Shown one piece after another: positions 1 to 9,261 of a stretch of 64,000 bases of DNA (position 1 is its first letter; every line of letters begins with the position of its first letter). This DNA comes from Novosphingobium sp. FSW06-99 (GTDB taxonomy: Bacteria; Pseudomonadota; Alphaproteobacteria; Sphingomonadales; Sphingomonadaceae). A program made the translations under genes and the position numbers. Location of the stretch: NCBI RefSeq assembly GCF_001519065.1, contig NZ_KQ954260.1, positions 47,129 to 111,128 of the forward strand. Direction: 5' to 3'. The notes under the pieces are model-generated. The model searched no databases and had not been told where the DNA came from. It was given only the letters and a program-made list of their open reading frames with translations.

Positions 1-4
1 GGCC

Positions 5-1015
5 ATGCCTGAAAGAACGATCGCTCTTGTCATACACGATGGGGTTCAGGCGCTTGATGTCGCCGGGCCGCTCGATGTGTTTGTGGAAGCGAACGAATCT
101 GTCGGCGCTGATCAGCGCTATGTGATCCGCGTGGTCGGTCCGGATCGCGGCGTGGTCCATGCCTCCAACGGGCTGGCGATGGTGCCCGATCTGGGCTTTG
201 CCGAGGCCGGTTGCGCGTTCGACACCGTGCTGGTGGCAGGCGGGCCGTCGCTGCCCGCGCAACAATCGACCGATCCGGCCATGTTGGCCTGGCTGTGCGA
301 CTGGGCGGTGCGTGCCGGGCGCTATGGATCGATCTGCACCGGTGCGTTTGTACTGGGCCGGGCGGGGCTGCTCGATGGCAAGACGGTCAGCACGCACTGG
401 AAACATGCCGACCGGCTGGCGCGCGAATTTCCCGCCGCGATCGTCGAACCCGATCGCATCCATGTGCGCGACGGGCGCCTGATCACGTCGGCGGGGGTGA
501 CCGCGGGGATCGATCTGGCGCTTGCGCTCGTGTCCGAAGACCACGGCGCCGACGTCGCGCTGGCTTGCGCGCGGCAACTGGTGGTCGTGGCGCAGCGCCA
601 GGGCGGCCAGTCGCAGTTCAGCCCGATGCTGGTGCGCCCCGCGCCGCCCGGTTCGGCGCTGGCGCGTTTGCATGACCATGTGCAGCATCACTTGCGCGAT
701 GCGCTGCCGATCGAACGGATGGCAGCGGTCGCCGGGGTCAGCCCGCGCAGTCTGGCGCGGCTTTTTGCCGAGGAACTGGCCACCACACCGCACGAATTCG
801 TGTTGAACGCGCGTATCGATCTGGCACGCAATCTGCTGGAAAGCAGCGATCTTCCGCTCAAGCGGATTGCATTCGAGTGCGGCTTTGGCAATGCGGAACG
901 CATGCGTGCGGTGTTCCAGCGGCGGCTGGGTATCAGCCCGTTGGCCTATCGCGGCAGTTTTCCGGCTTCACCGCGCCCGGCGGCGACCCCTCCCTCGAAA
1001 ATGGCAAGGCCGTGA
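5..1015 (+). CDS. GlxA-family AraC-type transcriptional regulator (DJ-1/PfpI domain + HTH)
   Basis: A 336-residue regulator of the GlxA type. Residues 1 to about 190 form a DJ-1/PfpI class-I amidotransferase-like fold, with the nucleophile-elbow motif SICTGAF (Cys111) followed by GLLDG. Residues about 220-320 carry two helix-turn-helix units of the AraC C-terminal domain (MAAVAGVSPRSLARLF and IAFECGFGNAERMRAVF). The family senses small molecules through the N-terminal domain and activates nearby genes. It is coupled to the next gene by a 1-bp stop/start overlap, so it probably shares an mRNA with a FixJ-type response regulator. Only 4 bases lie upstream in the window, so the promoter is not visible. 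The ligand is unknown. Confidence 0.9.
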   Translation: MPERTIALVIHDGVQALDVAGPLDVFVEANESVGADQRYVIRVVGPDRGVVHASNGLAMVPDLGFAEAGCAFDTVLVAGGPSLPAQQSTDPAMLAWLCDWAVRAGRYGSICTGAFVLGRAGLLDGKTVSTHWKHADRLAREFPAAIVEPDRIHVRDGRLITSAGVTAGIDLALALVSEDHGADVALACARQLVVVAQRQGGQSQFSPMLVRPAPPGSALARLHDHVQHHLRDALPIERMAAVAGVSPRSLARLFAEELATTPHEFVLNARIDLARNLLESSDLPLKRIAFECGFGNAERMRAVFQRRLGISPLAYRGSFPASPRPAATPPSKMARP

Positions 1016-1659
1016 TGGACCAGTTGGCGACGATCCACATCATCGACGATGATGACAATGTCCGCACTTCGCTCGATCTGCTGCTGCGGTCGGCGGGGTA
1101 TCGCACGCGGCTGTATGGCGCGCTCGATGATTTCGCGCCGGCCGAGGCGGGGCAGGACCTTGGCTGCATCCTGCTCGATGTGCGCATGCCGGGTGCCAAC
1201 GGGCTGGAATTTCACGAAGCACTGGCGCGGCAGGGCACGCGGCTGTCGGTGATCATGATGACCGGGCACGGCGATATCCCGATGTCGGTGCGCGCGATGA
1301 AGGCCGGGGCGATCGATTTCCTGCCCAAACCGTTCGAAACCGACCAGATGCTCGATGCGGTCGCCACCGCGCTGGAACGCGATCGCGAACGGATCGAACA
1401 GACCAGTTCGCAGGCCGATCTGCACGACCGGTTTGCCTCGCTCAGCATGCGCGAGCGGCAGGTCATGGCGTTGGCCACGGCCGGGCGGATGAACAAGCAG
1501 GCGGCGTTCGAGCTTGGGCTGAGCGAGATCACCGTCAAAGTCTATCGGCGGCTGGCGATGCGCAAGATGAATGCCAGGACGCTGGCCGATCTGGTGCGCA
1601 TGGCCCAGACGCTGGGCCTGACACCCGAAAGCCTGGCCCGTGAAGTGCCGGATCAATGA
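1015..1659 (+). CDS. FixJ/NarL-type response regulator (receiver + LuxR HTH)
   Basis: A 214-residue two-domain response regulator. The receiver domain (about 1-120) has the acidic pocket DDDD near residue 11, the phospho-acceptor Asp55 in LLDVRMPG, the switch Thr in MMTGHGD and Lys in LPKPF. A LuxR/FixJ helix-turn-helix follows (about 140-205; LSMRERQVMAL, then LSEITVKVYRRLAMRKM). The start ATG overlaps the upstream GlxA-type stop codon. An open frame runs further upstream but overlaps that gene, so it was not used. The C-terminus overlaps the convergent receiver gene by 7 bp. Its partner is probably the PAS kinase at 2158-3891, by proximity. It resembles the response regulators at 45.5 and 55.3 kb. 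Confidence 0.92.
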   Translation: MDQLATIHIIDDDDNVRTSLDLLLRSAGYRTRLYGALDDFAPAEAGQDLGCILLDVRMPGANGLEFHEALARQGTRLSVIMMTGHGDIPMSVRAMKAGAIDFLPKPFETDQMLDAVATALERDRERIEQTSSQADLHDRFASLSMRERQVMALATAGRMNKQAAFELGLSEITVKVYRRLAMRKMNARTLADLVRMAQTLGLTPESLAREVPDQ

Positions 1660-2027
1660 TCCCGATCGAGCGCGCTTGCGACACATTCGACCAGCGCGTC
1701 GGGTTCGAACGGCTTGTTCAGCAGACCCCACGGGTTGCTGGCGCGCGCGCGCTTCAGCACGTGGTCTTCGGCGCGGGCGGTCACCAGGATGACCGGCGTG
1801 CCGGGCGCCATCGCGTCGATCCAGTGTTTGAGGTCGACGCCGTCCATCCCCGGCATCTGGATATCGGTGATCACGCACAGCGCCGCGGCTATCGCACCCG
1901 ACGCCAGAAAATCTTCGGCACAGCCGTGCCCGCTCGTGCAATAGCCGCACGAGCGCAGCAACTGGTCGATTGCTGTGCGCAAGACCTCGTCATCTTCTAC
2001 AATCGCGATCAACGGCCCGCTGGCCAT
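1653..2027 (-). CDS. Single-domain response regulator (receiver only)
   Basis: A 124-residue stand-alone receiver. It shows the acidic pair EDDE at residues 11-14, Asp55 as phospho-acceptor in ITDIQMPGMDG, Thr in LVTARAED and Lys in LLNKPF. There is no output domain, so it should act as a phosphate sink, a relay step or a protein-binding switch. It lies between a FixJ-type regulator and a PAS histidine kinase and is divergent from the kinase. The roughly 130-bp gap between them should hold both promoters. A CheY-like or FixL-antagonist role is inferred only. Confidence 0.88.
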   Translation of the reverse strand: MASGPLIAIVEDDEVLRTAIDQLLRSCGYCTSGHGCAEDFLASGAIAAALCVITDIQMPGMDGVDLKHWIDAMAPGTPVILVTARAEDHVLKRARASNPWGLLNKPFEPDALVECVASALDRDH

Positions 2028-2157
2028 GAGCCTTTGTCCTTCCAGTCACGGCGGTCCTCCTGCCGTGTCTTGCCGCCCTGCCACCGCCGGGGGCAAAGGC
2101 CAATTATACATACGTGTCGCGATTTCGGATCAACGACAGACACCACGGAGCAATCGT

Positions 2158-3891
2158 TTGGACGCTGATCCCACCGGTGCGCCGGACGACCTGTTGCAGC
2201 GGTTGCGCGACAGCGAATACCGCTACGCCAACTTGTTCAATGCGGTCCCCGCCTGTTTCTGGGAAATCGATTTTCGCCAGGGTGGTGCCATGCTCGATGC
2301 GTTCGGGCTGACCGATCGGGCGGCCCTGGCGCACTGGCTTGGCGATGGCGCCAATGTCCGCGCACTGCTGCGGGCCTCACGCGTGGTCGATTGCAACCAG
2401 CGCGCGGCAGACGTGTTCGGGCGGGGTGACAAGGCCGAATTGCTGGACACGATCGCGCCGTTCTGGCCCGAGGCCAGCTATCCGGTGTATACGCAATCGC
2501 TCGGTGCGTTTCTGGCCGGAGAGCCCAGCTTTTCCGCCGAAACGGTGATGACCAACCTGACCGGCGAACGCCGCGACGTGCTGTTTACGGCCTGTTTTCC
2601 GGCCGAACTGGCGCGCGATGCGACAATGCTGATCGGCATCGTCGATCTGACGCAGACCAGGCGCGTGACCAACGCCTTGCGTCTGGCCAATATCCGCGCC
2701 GAAACGCTGGCCGAGGCGCAGGCCTTTTCGTTCTGGCAACTCGATACCAGCGCCACCAATCGCATGATCGCGGATTTGCGCGCACAAGGCGTGACCGATC
2801 TCGGCGCCTATATGCAGGCGCACCCCGAATTCGTCGAAGCCGCGATCGATGCCACCATCGTCACCGACATCAACCAGAAAAGCGTCGAACTCTATGGGTT
2901 GAAGGACAAGACCGAGGCGATCGGCAAAAGCATTCGCAGCTATTGGCTGCCGGGCCGGTTTGAAGCGATCATGGGCAGTCTGGAGGCGGGTTTCAACGGC
3001 AAGCCCCAGTACCAGAAAGTGACCCAGACCTGCACCGCCGACGGGCGGGTGCTGGACTGCCGGTTCTGGATGGCCGCGCCGATGGAAATGCGCGCCAGCG
3101 GGACGGTCATGGTGGCGATCCAGGATCTGACCGAGGAAAATGCCGCGCGCCGCGAAATCGAACGCTTGCGCGAAGGGCTGGCCCATGCCGGGCGGGTGCT
3201 GATGCTGGGCGAATTTACCGCCTCGATCGCGCACGAGATCAACCAGCCGTTGACCGCGACGCGCGCTGCGGCATCGGCGGCGCAACGCTGGCTGGCGCAG
3301 GACCCGCCCAATCTGGAACAGGCCGCTGCTGCATTGGCCAATATCGCCCAAAGCGCGCACCGCGCCGGGCAGATCATCGATCGCGCGCGGGCAATGGCGA
3401 TGCGCCATCAACCCAAACGCACGCTGGTCGACGTGCGCGATCTGGTTGCGGAAACCATCGCCTTTGTTGACCGCGAATTGCAGGTGGCAAGGGCGCGCGC
3501 GGTGGTCTCGATCGCCCCTGTTATCCCCGATATCGTGATCGACCGCACCCAGATCCAGCAAGTGCTGGTCAATCTGCTGATCAATGCGTTGCAGGCGATG
3601 GACCAGGCACAGTCACCGACACGCACCATCGAAGTGACCGTCCGGCCCGAAGGCGTCGACAAAGTCGGCTTTTGCGTGCGCGACAATGGGCCCGGGCTCG
3701 ATCCCGCCACGATCGACCGCCTGTTCGATCATTTCTTCACGACCAAGCACGAAGGGATGGGGATCGGCCTGACGATCTGCCAGTCGATCATCGAAGCCCA
3801 CGGCGGACGGATCGTTGCGCGCAATGTGGTGGGGGGCGGGGCGGAATTCAGCTTTGCGCTGGGCACCTCGCCCCCCGCCGGCGACGTGTGA
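2158..3891 (+). CDS. PAS-domain sensor histidine kinase (FixL/DctB type), TTG start
   Basis: A soluble-looking sensor kinase of about 577 residues. PAS-like regions occupy roughly residues 15-130 and 195-330. The phospho-acceptor box ASIAHEINQPLTA has His359, and the ATPase domain shows N (NLLINAL), G1 (DNGPGLD) and G2 (GMGIGL) boxes, ending near the C-terminus. No transmembrane helix is evident. The first ATG in frame (1975) would overlap the divergent receiver gene. A TTG at 2158 has GGAG at 2147-2150 with 7-base spacing and matches the start of recognisable PAS sequence, so it was chosen. The stop abuts the stop of the HD-domain gene on the other strand. It probably phosphorylates the FixJ-type or single receiver next door. 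Confidence 0.85.
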   Translation: MDADPTGAPDDLLQRLRDSEYRYANLFNAVPACFWEIDFRQGGAMLDAFGLTDRAALAHWLGDGANVRALLRASRVVDCNQRAADVFGRGDKAELLDTIAPFWPEASYPVYTQSLGAFLAGEPSFSAETVMTNLTGERRDVLFTACFPAELARDATMLIGIVDLTQTRRVTNALRLANIRAETLAEAQAFSFWQLDTSATNRMIADLRAQGVTDLGAYMQAHPEFVEAAIDATIVTDINQKSVELYGLKDKTEAIGKSIRSYWLPGRFEAIMGSLEAGFNGKPQYQKVTQTCTADGRVLDCRFWMAAPMEMRASGTVMVAIQDLTEENAARREIERLREGLAHAGRVLMLGEFTASIAHEINQPLTATRAAASAAQRWLAQDPPNLEQAAAALANIAQSAHRAGQIIDRARAMAMRHQPKRTLVDVRDLVAETIAFVDRELQVARARAVVSIAPVIPDIVIDRTQIQQVLVNLLINALQAMDQAQSPTRTIEVTVRPEGVDKVGFCVRDNGPGLDPATIDRLFDHFFTTKHEGMGIGLTICQSIIEAHGGRIVARNVVGGGAEFSFALGTSPPAGDV

Positions 3892-4551
3892 TCAGGCCGC
3901 CCAGCGCGACCCGCGGATCACGCTGCAGAAGTTGCCCTTGACGAACGTCGGGTCCTTGTCGGCGATGACATCGCCCTTGACGTTGCCAAAGGTGGTGTCG
4001 GGACGGTGCTTGATACCGTCATAGAACGCCTGGATGATGTCTTCCTTGAAATGGGCACTGCGCGGAAACGCCGCCACCACGGCTTCGCGCATGGTATCGG
4101 CATAGTCCCCGTAAGTCAGTCCGAGCACGTCCATTTCAACCCCGGCGGTGGTGAGCGCGATCACCGGGTGCATGAATTCTGGCACGCCGGGCGTGGTGTG
4201 CAGCGCGATTGCGGTCCACACCGTGTCGAGATCGGATTGGGGAATGCCGTGGCTGCGCAGGAAATCGCGCGCGGCGAAGGCGCCGTCGACTTCGAAACGA
4301 TGATCGTGGCTGGCATGGTCGTGCATCAGGCCCAGATCGTGGAACATCGCGGCGGCATAGAGCAGTTCGGCATCGAAGGTCAGGCCACGCTGTTTTCCGG
4401 CCAGCGCACCGAACAGATAGACCCGGCTGGAATGGTTGAACAACAGTTCGGTTTCGTTGTCGCGGACATAGTCGGTAATCGCCCGACCCAGTGCGCTGTC
4501 AGGGATTTTCACGCCGTCGATTCCGGCTTTTATGTCAATGTTCGTGGCCAT
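3892..4551 (-). CDS. HD-domain hydrolase, cyanamide hydratase-like
   Basis: A 219-residue HD-superfamily metal-dependent hydrolase. The metal ligands visible are His40 (LFNHSSRVY), the His71-Asp72 pair (AMFHDLGL) and a downstream His in ALHTTPG. The spacing and the HSSRVYLFGAL context resemble the cyanamide hydratase-like branch of HD proteins more than nucleotide-cleaving ones, but the substrate is unknown. The start at 4551 is chosen because GGAG lies 6 bases upstream. A longer frame to 4863 has no such support and runs into the RND permease gene. It seems to be monocistronic and convergent with the PAS kinase. Confidence 0.8.
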   Translation of the reverse strand: MATNIDIKAGIDGVKIPDSALGRAITDYVRDNETELLFNHSSRVYLFGALAGKQRGLTFDAELLYAAAMFHDLGLMHDHASHDHRFEVDGAFAARDFLRSHGIPQSDLDTVWTAIALHTTPGVPEFMHPVIALTTAGVEMDVLGLTYGDYADTMREAVVAAFPRSAHFKEDIIQAFYDGIKHRPDTTFGNVKGDVIADKDPTFVKGNFCSVIRGSRWAA

Positions 4552-4774
4552 CTTGGTCTCCAATCCTGGTGTGCAGACTGCCGAAAGGTCACCACGTCGG
4601 CAGAACGGGCGAAGTTTATCTGTTCGGCGCGATGTTCTATTCTTGCAGATATGCTGAAATGGCTCTGCGCCAACACCGCCGATATTGCGGTTTTCCTGCA
4701 CGGATACAACGCGGGCGATGCCCCAAATATTGCCAAAGAGCCCAGCTTTCATGCCAACAGCAAACGGGTCGTTC

Positions 4775-4802
4775 GCGGGGAGCAGGCGCGCCTGCTCCCC
4801 GC
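4775..4802. terminator. Perfect 28-bp palindrome downstream of the RND permease gene
   Basis: Fourteen-base arms (4775-4788 and 4789-4802) form a very GC-rich hairpin starting 6 bp after the permease stop (4808, minus strand). No T-run follows on the minus strand, so it is either a weak intrinsic terminator or an mRNA 3'-end stabiliser. The rest of the 4552-4774 gap shows no gene. Confidence 0.6.
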
Positions 4803-4807
4803 ATGGG

Positions 4808-7800
4808 TCAGGCCAGCAGCGGCTCGCCGACCGGGGCATGATCGTGGTGCGGAACCGCGCCATCCACGTTTTCGGCCGGGGGCTCTATCCGGAACCACAT
4901 GGCATAGAGCGGTGGCAGAAAGATCAGCGTGAGCGCCGTGCCGCCGATCGTGCCGCCGATCAGGGTATAGGCCAGCGAACCCCAGAACACCGAGAACGTC
5001 AGCGGGATGAACGCCAGCACCGCCGCCAGCGCGGTCAGGATGACCGGGCGGGCCCGCTGGACCGTCGCCTCGACAACCGCGTGATAGGGTGAATACCCGT
5101 CATGCTCGTTGGCGTGGATCTGGCCGATCAGGATCAGCGTGTTGCGCATGATGATCCCGGCAAGCGCGATGATCCCGAGGATCGTGTTGAACCCGAACGG
5201 CTGGTGAAAGATCAGCAGGGTCGGGACCACGCCAACCAGGGCCAGCGGTGCCGTCAGCAGCACCATGGCCATGGCCGACATCGACCGCAGCTGGAAGATG
5301 ATCACCACCATCATCAGGATCAGCATGACCGGGAACACGGCCGCCAGTGCGACATTGGCCTTGGCCGATTCTTCGAGCGCGCTGCCGGTTTCGATTTTGT
5401 AGCCGTCGGGCAGGCTCTTCACGAGGGGCTGGATATCCTTGATCACCTGGTTGGCCACGTCGGGCGGTTGCAGATCGTCGGCCACGTCGCCTTCTATGGT
5501 GATGGTCACCAGCCGGTCGCGACGGTGCATGATCGGGCTTTCGTCACGAATGTCGATATGGCCGATCTGGTCGAGCGGAACGCGCTGGCCATTGGCACCC
5601 TGGAATGTGAAGGCGTGCAGCTTGGCCGGATCGAGCCGGTCCGAACCGCCCGAACGCGCAATCACTTCGACCTGGCGGATATCTTCACGCACCACGCTGA
5701 CCGGAACGCCCGTGAGCAGGAACTGCAATTGCTGGGCGGCATCGTGCGAGGACAGACCGATGGCGTGCAGACGGTCCTGATCGAGCACGAAATGTGTCGA
5801 CGGTACGCGTTCGCCCCAGTCGGAGTTGACCTGCCGCATGCCCTTGTTGGCCAGCATGATGGTTTGCAGCTTGCCGGCGATCTCGCGCACGGTCGCCTCG
5901 TCCGGGCCCATCACCCGGAATGACACCGGGAAGTGCGAATAGGGGCCGAACACCAGCTTGGTTACGCGGATCCGTGCTGCGGGGGCCAGTCCCTGCGCCG
6001 CGGCCTGCCGTGCGCGCGCGATCAGCGCCTCGCGTTCCTTTTCGCTGCCGGTCAGGATGACCAGCTTGGAAAACGACGGATCGGGCAATTCGGGTGACAT
6101 CGCCAGATAGAAGCGTGGCGGGCCCTGGCCGATATAGCTGGTGACAATCTTGGCCTCGGGCTGCTTTTTCAGCCAGGCTTCGACCGCGAGCACGTTCTGT
6201 TCGGTCTGGTTGATGCTGCTGCCTTCGGGCATCTGCACTTCGAGCAGCACTTCGGGCCGGTCGGACATCGGGAAGAACTGCTGTTTGACCAGGCCCATGC
6301 CTACAAATGCGACCAGAAAGATACCGACCACCCCGGCCACGACTTTTTTGCGGTTGTGGACGGTTCGGGCGATCAGGCGGCGCAACCGCTGGTAATTGGG
6401 TGTGCCGTAGATCGCCTCGTGGCCGCCCTGGATGGCCTTTATCGCGGGCAGCAACTTGACCCCGAGATAGGGCGCGAACACCACCGCGACGACCCACGAG
6501 GCAAGCAGTGCGAACATCACCACCCAGAAAATGTTGCCGGCATATTCACCGGCGGCCGACTGGGCAAACCCGACCGGCATCAGCCCGATCGCGGTGACCA
6601 GCGTGCCCGCCAGCATCGGCGCCGCCGTGGTGCGCCAGGCGCGCCCCGATGCGGCGATCCGGTCGTGCCCTTCTTCCAGGCTGACGACCATCGATTCGAC
6701 GACGATGATCGCATCGTCGACCAGCAGGCCCAGCGCAAGGATCAGTGCCCCCAGCGTGATGCGATCGAAATCGCGGCCCGAAACCAGCATGATCACAAAC
6801 ACCGCCGCCAGTGTCAGCGGCACTGCCGCGGCCACCACGATGCCCGAGCGAAAGCCCAGGCTGGCCAGGCTGACGATGATCACCACACCCAGCGCGACGA
6901 AGAACTTGATCATGAATTCGTTGTAGGATTCCTTGATGTTGACCGCCTGGTCGGTGACTTTGATAAAGGACACCCCGACCGGCATCGCGGCCTGGATCTT
7001 CTTTGCCTCGGTTTCCAGATCCTTGCCCAGCGCCAGACCGTTGTAGCGGTCCTTCATCACCACGCCCAGCAGCAGCGCGGGTTCACCCTGGTTGCGCACC
7101 AGGAACGTGGCGGGGTCTTCATAGCCGCGATGGACTTGCGCGATATCGGCCAGTTTGACGGTCTTGCCACCCACCGCGATCGGTGTGTCGCTGATCTTGG
7201 CGATCTGGTCGAACGCGCCGTCGAACCGCGCGACCACGGTGGGGCCACGTGTTTCGATCGACCCACCCGGCGTCACCACGTTCTGGTCGTTGAGCGCCTG
7301 AAAGATCTGTTGCGCGGAAATCCCCAGCGCGGCCAGTTTCTGATAGTTGAATTCGACGAAGATCTTTTCGGGCCGTTCGCCGATGATGTTGACTTTCTTC
7401 ACCCCCGGGACGTGCAGCAATTGCTGGCGCAGCAGTTCGGCCTGGCGCACCAGCTCGCGCTGCGGGACGCCGCGCGCTTTCAGCGCGTAAAGGCCGAAGG
7501 TGACGTCGGAATATTCGTCGTTGATGAACGGTCCGAGCACGCCGGGGGGCAGCTTGAGCTGTTCATCGCCCAGCTTTTTGCGCGCCTGGTAGAATTCCTC
7601 CGGCACTTCCTTGGGCGGGGTGTTGTCGCGCAAGGTCAGCGTGGTGAACGCCAGCCCGGGCCGGGTGAACGTTTCCGAACGATCATACCATTTGAGTTCC
7701 TGCATGCGCTTTTCAAGCGGTTCGGCCACCTGGTCCTGCATTTCCTGCGCGGTCGCGCCAGGCCAGACGGTGTAGAATGTCATCGCCTTGATGGTGAAGC

Positions 7801-7951
7801 TGGGGTCTTCGGCGCGACCCAGCTTGTTGAAGGCAAAGAAGCCCGAGATAAAGATCGCGATGATCAGGAACAGCGTGACCGAACGTTCCCTGACCGCCAG
7901 CGCCGACAGGTTGAAGCCGCCGCTTTTCTGAATGGGGGTTGGCGCGGTCAT
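4808..7951 (-). CDS. RND efflux permease (AcrB/MexB-type inner-membrane subunit)
   Basis: A 1047-residue resistance-nodulation-division permease of normal family length. It has an N-terminal membrane segment (LFLIIAIFISGFFAF), a periplasmic porter region with FYTVWPGATAQEMQDQVAEPLE, and the TM4 proton-relay motif LALGLLVDDAIIVVE with paired Asp. Hydrophobic clusters sit near residues 330-560 and 850-1030. It should export drugs or solvents by proton antiport together with the adaptor gene upstream and the NodT-type channel at 9319. The start overlaps the adaptor stop by 4 bp (ATGA), indicating translational coupling. The substrate cannot be read from sequence; the subfamily looks like uncharacterised AcrB relatives rather than metal pumps. 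Confidence 0.93.
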   Translation of the reverse strand: MTAPTPIQKSGGFNLSALAVRERSVTLFLIIAIFISGFFAFNKLGRAEDPSFTIKAMTFYTVWPGATAQEMQDQVAEPLEKRMQELKWYDRSETFTRPGLAFTTLTLRDNTPPKEVPEEFYQARKKLGDEQLKLPPGVLGPFINDEYSDVTFGLYALKARGVPQRELVRQAELLRQQLLHVPGVKKVNIIGERPEKIFVEFNYQKLAALGISAQQIFQALNDQNVVTPGGSIETRGPTVVARFDGAFDQIAKISDTPIAVGGKTVKLADIAQVHRGYEDPATFLVRNQGEPALLLGVVMKDRYNGLALGKDLETEAKKIQAAMPVGVSFIKVTDQAVNIKESYNEFMIKFFVALGVVIIVSLASLGFRSGIVVAAAVPLTLAAVFVIMLVSGRDFDRITLGALILALGLLVDDAIIVVESMVVSLEEGHDRIAASGRAWRTTAAPMLAGTLVTAIGLMPVGFAQSAAGEYAGNIFWVVMFALLASWVVAVVFAPYLGVKLLPAIKAIQGGHEAIYGTPNYQRLRRLIARTVHNRKKVVAGVVGIFLVAFVGMGLVKQQFFPMSDRPEVLLEVQMPEGSSINQTEQNVLAVEAWLKKQPEAKIVTSYIGQGPPRFYLAMSPELPDPSFSKLVILTGSEKEREALIARARQAAAQGLAPAARIRVTKLVFGPYSHFPVSFRVMGPDEATVREIAGKLQTIMLANKGMRQVNSDWGERVPSTHFVLDQDRLHAIGLSSHDAAQQLQFLLTGVPVSVVREDIRQVEVIARSGGSDRLDPAKLHAFTFQGANGQRVPLDQIGHIDIRDESPIMHRRDRLVTITIEGDVADDLQPPDVANQVIKDIQPLVKSLPDGYKIETGSALEESAKANVALAAVFPVMLILMMVVIIFQLRSMSAMAMVLLTAPLALVGVVPTLLIFHQPFGFNTILGIIALAGIIMRNTLILIGQIHANEHDGYSPYHAVVEATVQRARPVILTALAAVLAFIPLTFSVFWGSLAYTLIGGTIGGTALTLIFLPPLYAMWFRIEPPAENVDGAVPHHDHAPVGEPLLA

Positions 7952-9060
7952 TGCAGTGCTCCCAGCTTGGTGTTGGCGATCACCACCGGTTCGCCTTCGT
8001 GCAGCAGGTGTGCGCCCAGCGCGACGAAGCGCTGACCGGGGGTCAGACCGCCTGCGACAGTGGCGGTTTCTTCGCCCAGCGCGGTGACCGTGACCGGGGT
8101 CCAGTGCACGGCCTTGCCCGCTTTGCCATCGACCACGACCCACACGCCGGGGCCGTGGCCGGTGTCAAAGAGCGCGCTCAGCGGAACTTCGCGGGCGGTC
8201 ACGGCAACCTGGCCTGGGCTTGCCAGGGCGATGCTGACGGTCGAGCCGAGCGGGGCATTGGCGGCGGCCCCTTCGAGCACATAGCGTGCATCGAACGTGC
8301 GGGTCAGCGGGTCGGCGGCATCGGACAACTGGCGCAGCCGCGCCGTGCCGGTCACGCCCGACCCGCCGAACAGCACGGCGCTGGCGGTCGAACCGATTGC
8401 CGGGCGGATCGTTTCGGGCAGGCTGATGGTGGCTTCGCGCGGACCGGCATGGGCCAGCTTGACCACGACCTGACCCGCCGCGACCACCTGGCCGGGCTCT
8501 GCCAGCGTTTCGACGCCAACGCCGTCGGCATCGGCGACCAGCACCGAATAGCTTGCCTCGTTGCGTGCCACGCCGGCCTGGGCAACGGCGGCATCGAGTT
8601 GCGCGCGCGCGGCATCGGCATCGGCCTTGGCCTGGTCATAGCGCGATGCGGAAACCGCACCGGCGGCGACCAGATCGTGATAGCGCTTTTCATCGGCGGC
8701 GGTCTGCGCCGCGCGGGCCTTGGCCGCCGCCACGGTGTTGGTCGCGGCCGTGGCGCCAAGGGCGTAGTCGGTGCGGTCGATCCGCATCAGCGGCTGCCCC
8801 TTGTGAACGGTCTGGCCGGTGTCGACCAGGCGTTCGATGATCTTGCCCGGAACGCGAAAGCCAAGGTCGCTCTGGACCCTGGCCGACACCACCCCCGTGA
8901 AGGTGCGTTGGTCACCGGCACGGGTTGCGGAAATCGTGGAGGTTTCAACCAGCGCGGGGCCTGTGCGCGGATCGACGGGTTGCTGGGTGCACGCCGCCAG
9001 GGCCAGCAGGCCGGTCATGGCGAAGGCGCGCGTCTTGGTTCGATTGAGCGGCGAAATCAT
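7948..9060 (-). CDS. RND efflux periplasmic adaptor lipoprotein (MFP/HlyD family)
   Basis: A 370-residue membrane-fusion protein. A lipoprotein signal (LLALAAC, Cys24) anchors it in the inner membrane. A biotinyl-lipoyl half (VPGKIIERLVDTGQTVHKGQPLMRID), an alpha-helical hairpin rich in Ala (about 85-165), the second lipoyl half and a beta-barrel/MPD region follow in the usual order. It bridges the permease and the outer-membrane channel. It is the first gene of the leftward adaptor-permease operon and overlaps the permease start by 4 bp. The outer-membrane subunit is transcribed divergently from the same intergenic region. Confidence 0.92.
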   Translation of the reverse strand: MISPLNRTKTRAFAMTGLLALAACTQQPVDPRTGPALVETSTISATRAGDQRTFTGVVSARVQSDLGFRVPGKIIERLVDTGQTVHKGQPLMRIDRTDYALGATAATNTVAAAKARAAQTAADEKRYHDLVAAGAVSASRYDQAKADADAARAQLDAAVAQAGVARNEASYSVLVADADGVGVETLAEPGQVVAAGQVVVKLAHAGPREATISLPETIRPAIGSTASAVLFGGSGVTGTARLRQLSDAADPLTRTFDARYVLEGAAANAPLGSTVSIALASPGQVAVTAREVPLSALFDTGHGPGVWVVVDGKAGKAVHWTPVTVTALGEETATVAGGLTPGQRFVALGAHLLHEGEPVVIANTKLGALQ

Positions 9061-9095
9061 AGGGTCCTCCCGTAAGCGGGATTGAAGTGGGTTCG

Positions 9096-9121
9096 AGTGA
9101 CCGATTCGTCAATTGGTCACT
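9096..9121. promoter_or_regulatory. Inverted repeat AGTGACC-N12-GGTCACT upstream of the RND adaptor gene
   Basis: Perfect 7-base arms (9096-9102 and 9115-9121) lie 36 bp upstream of the adaptor start. They share the GTGACC/GGTCAC core with the second repeat at 9240-9261. This looks like a dimeric repressor operator (TetR or MarR style), which is inferred. No such regulator gene is adjacent. Confidence 0.55.
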
Positions 9122-9239
9122 AATCCGTTTTCTGGAATCCGGCTTGCAAAAACCACCTTCAAGCTAACAAGCTCGCGTCCTTGCCGTTTAAATGCCATCG
9201 CAGGCATCGTGAAAAACCGGCCGGGCAATTGACATTTAA

Positions 9240-9261
9240 TGACCAAAATATACATTGGTCA
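9240..9261. promoter_or_regulatory. Near-palindromic operator TGACCAA-N8-TTGGTCA in the RND intergenic region
   Basis: A 22-bp near-perfect palindrome with 7-base arms (9240-9246 and 9255-9261) and an AT-rich centre. It lies 57 bp upstream of the outer-membrane channel gene start. The position and symmetry fit a TetR-family operator controlling the divergent RND genes. The 9061-9318 gap contains this site and the one at 9096-9121, and no gene. Confidence 0.65.

Noticed and set aside
946..1950. A 334-codon minus-strand frame over two response regulators
   Set aside because: Both receivers beneath it have complete catalytic residues; the antisense frame has none.
5102..8035. Long plus-strand frames opposite the RND permease
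   Set aside because: They are shadows: Asp/His/Gln-rich, no conserved motifs, and they lie fully within a canonical AcrB-type gene.
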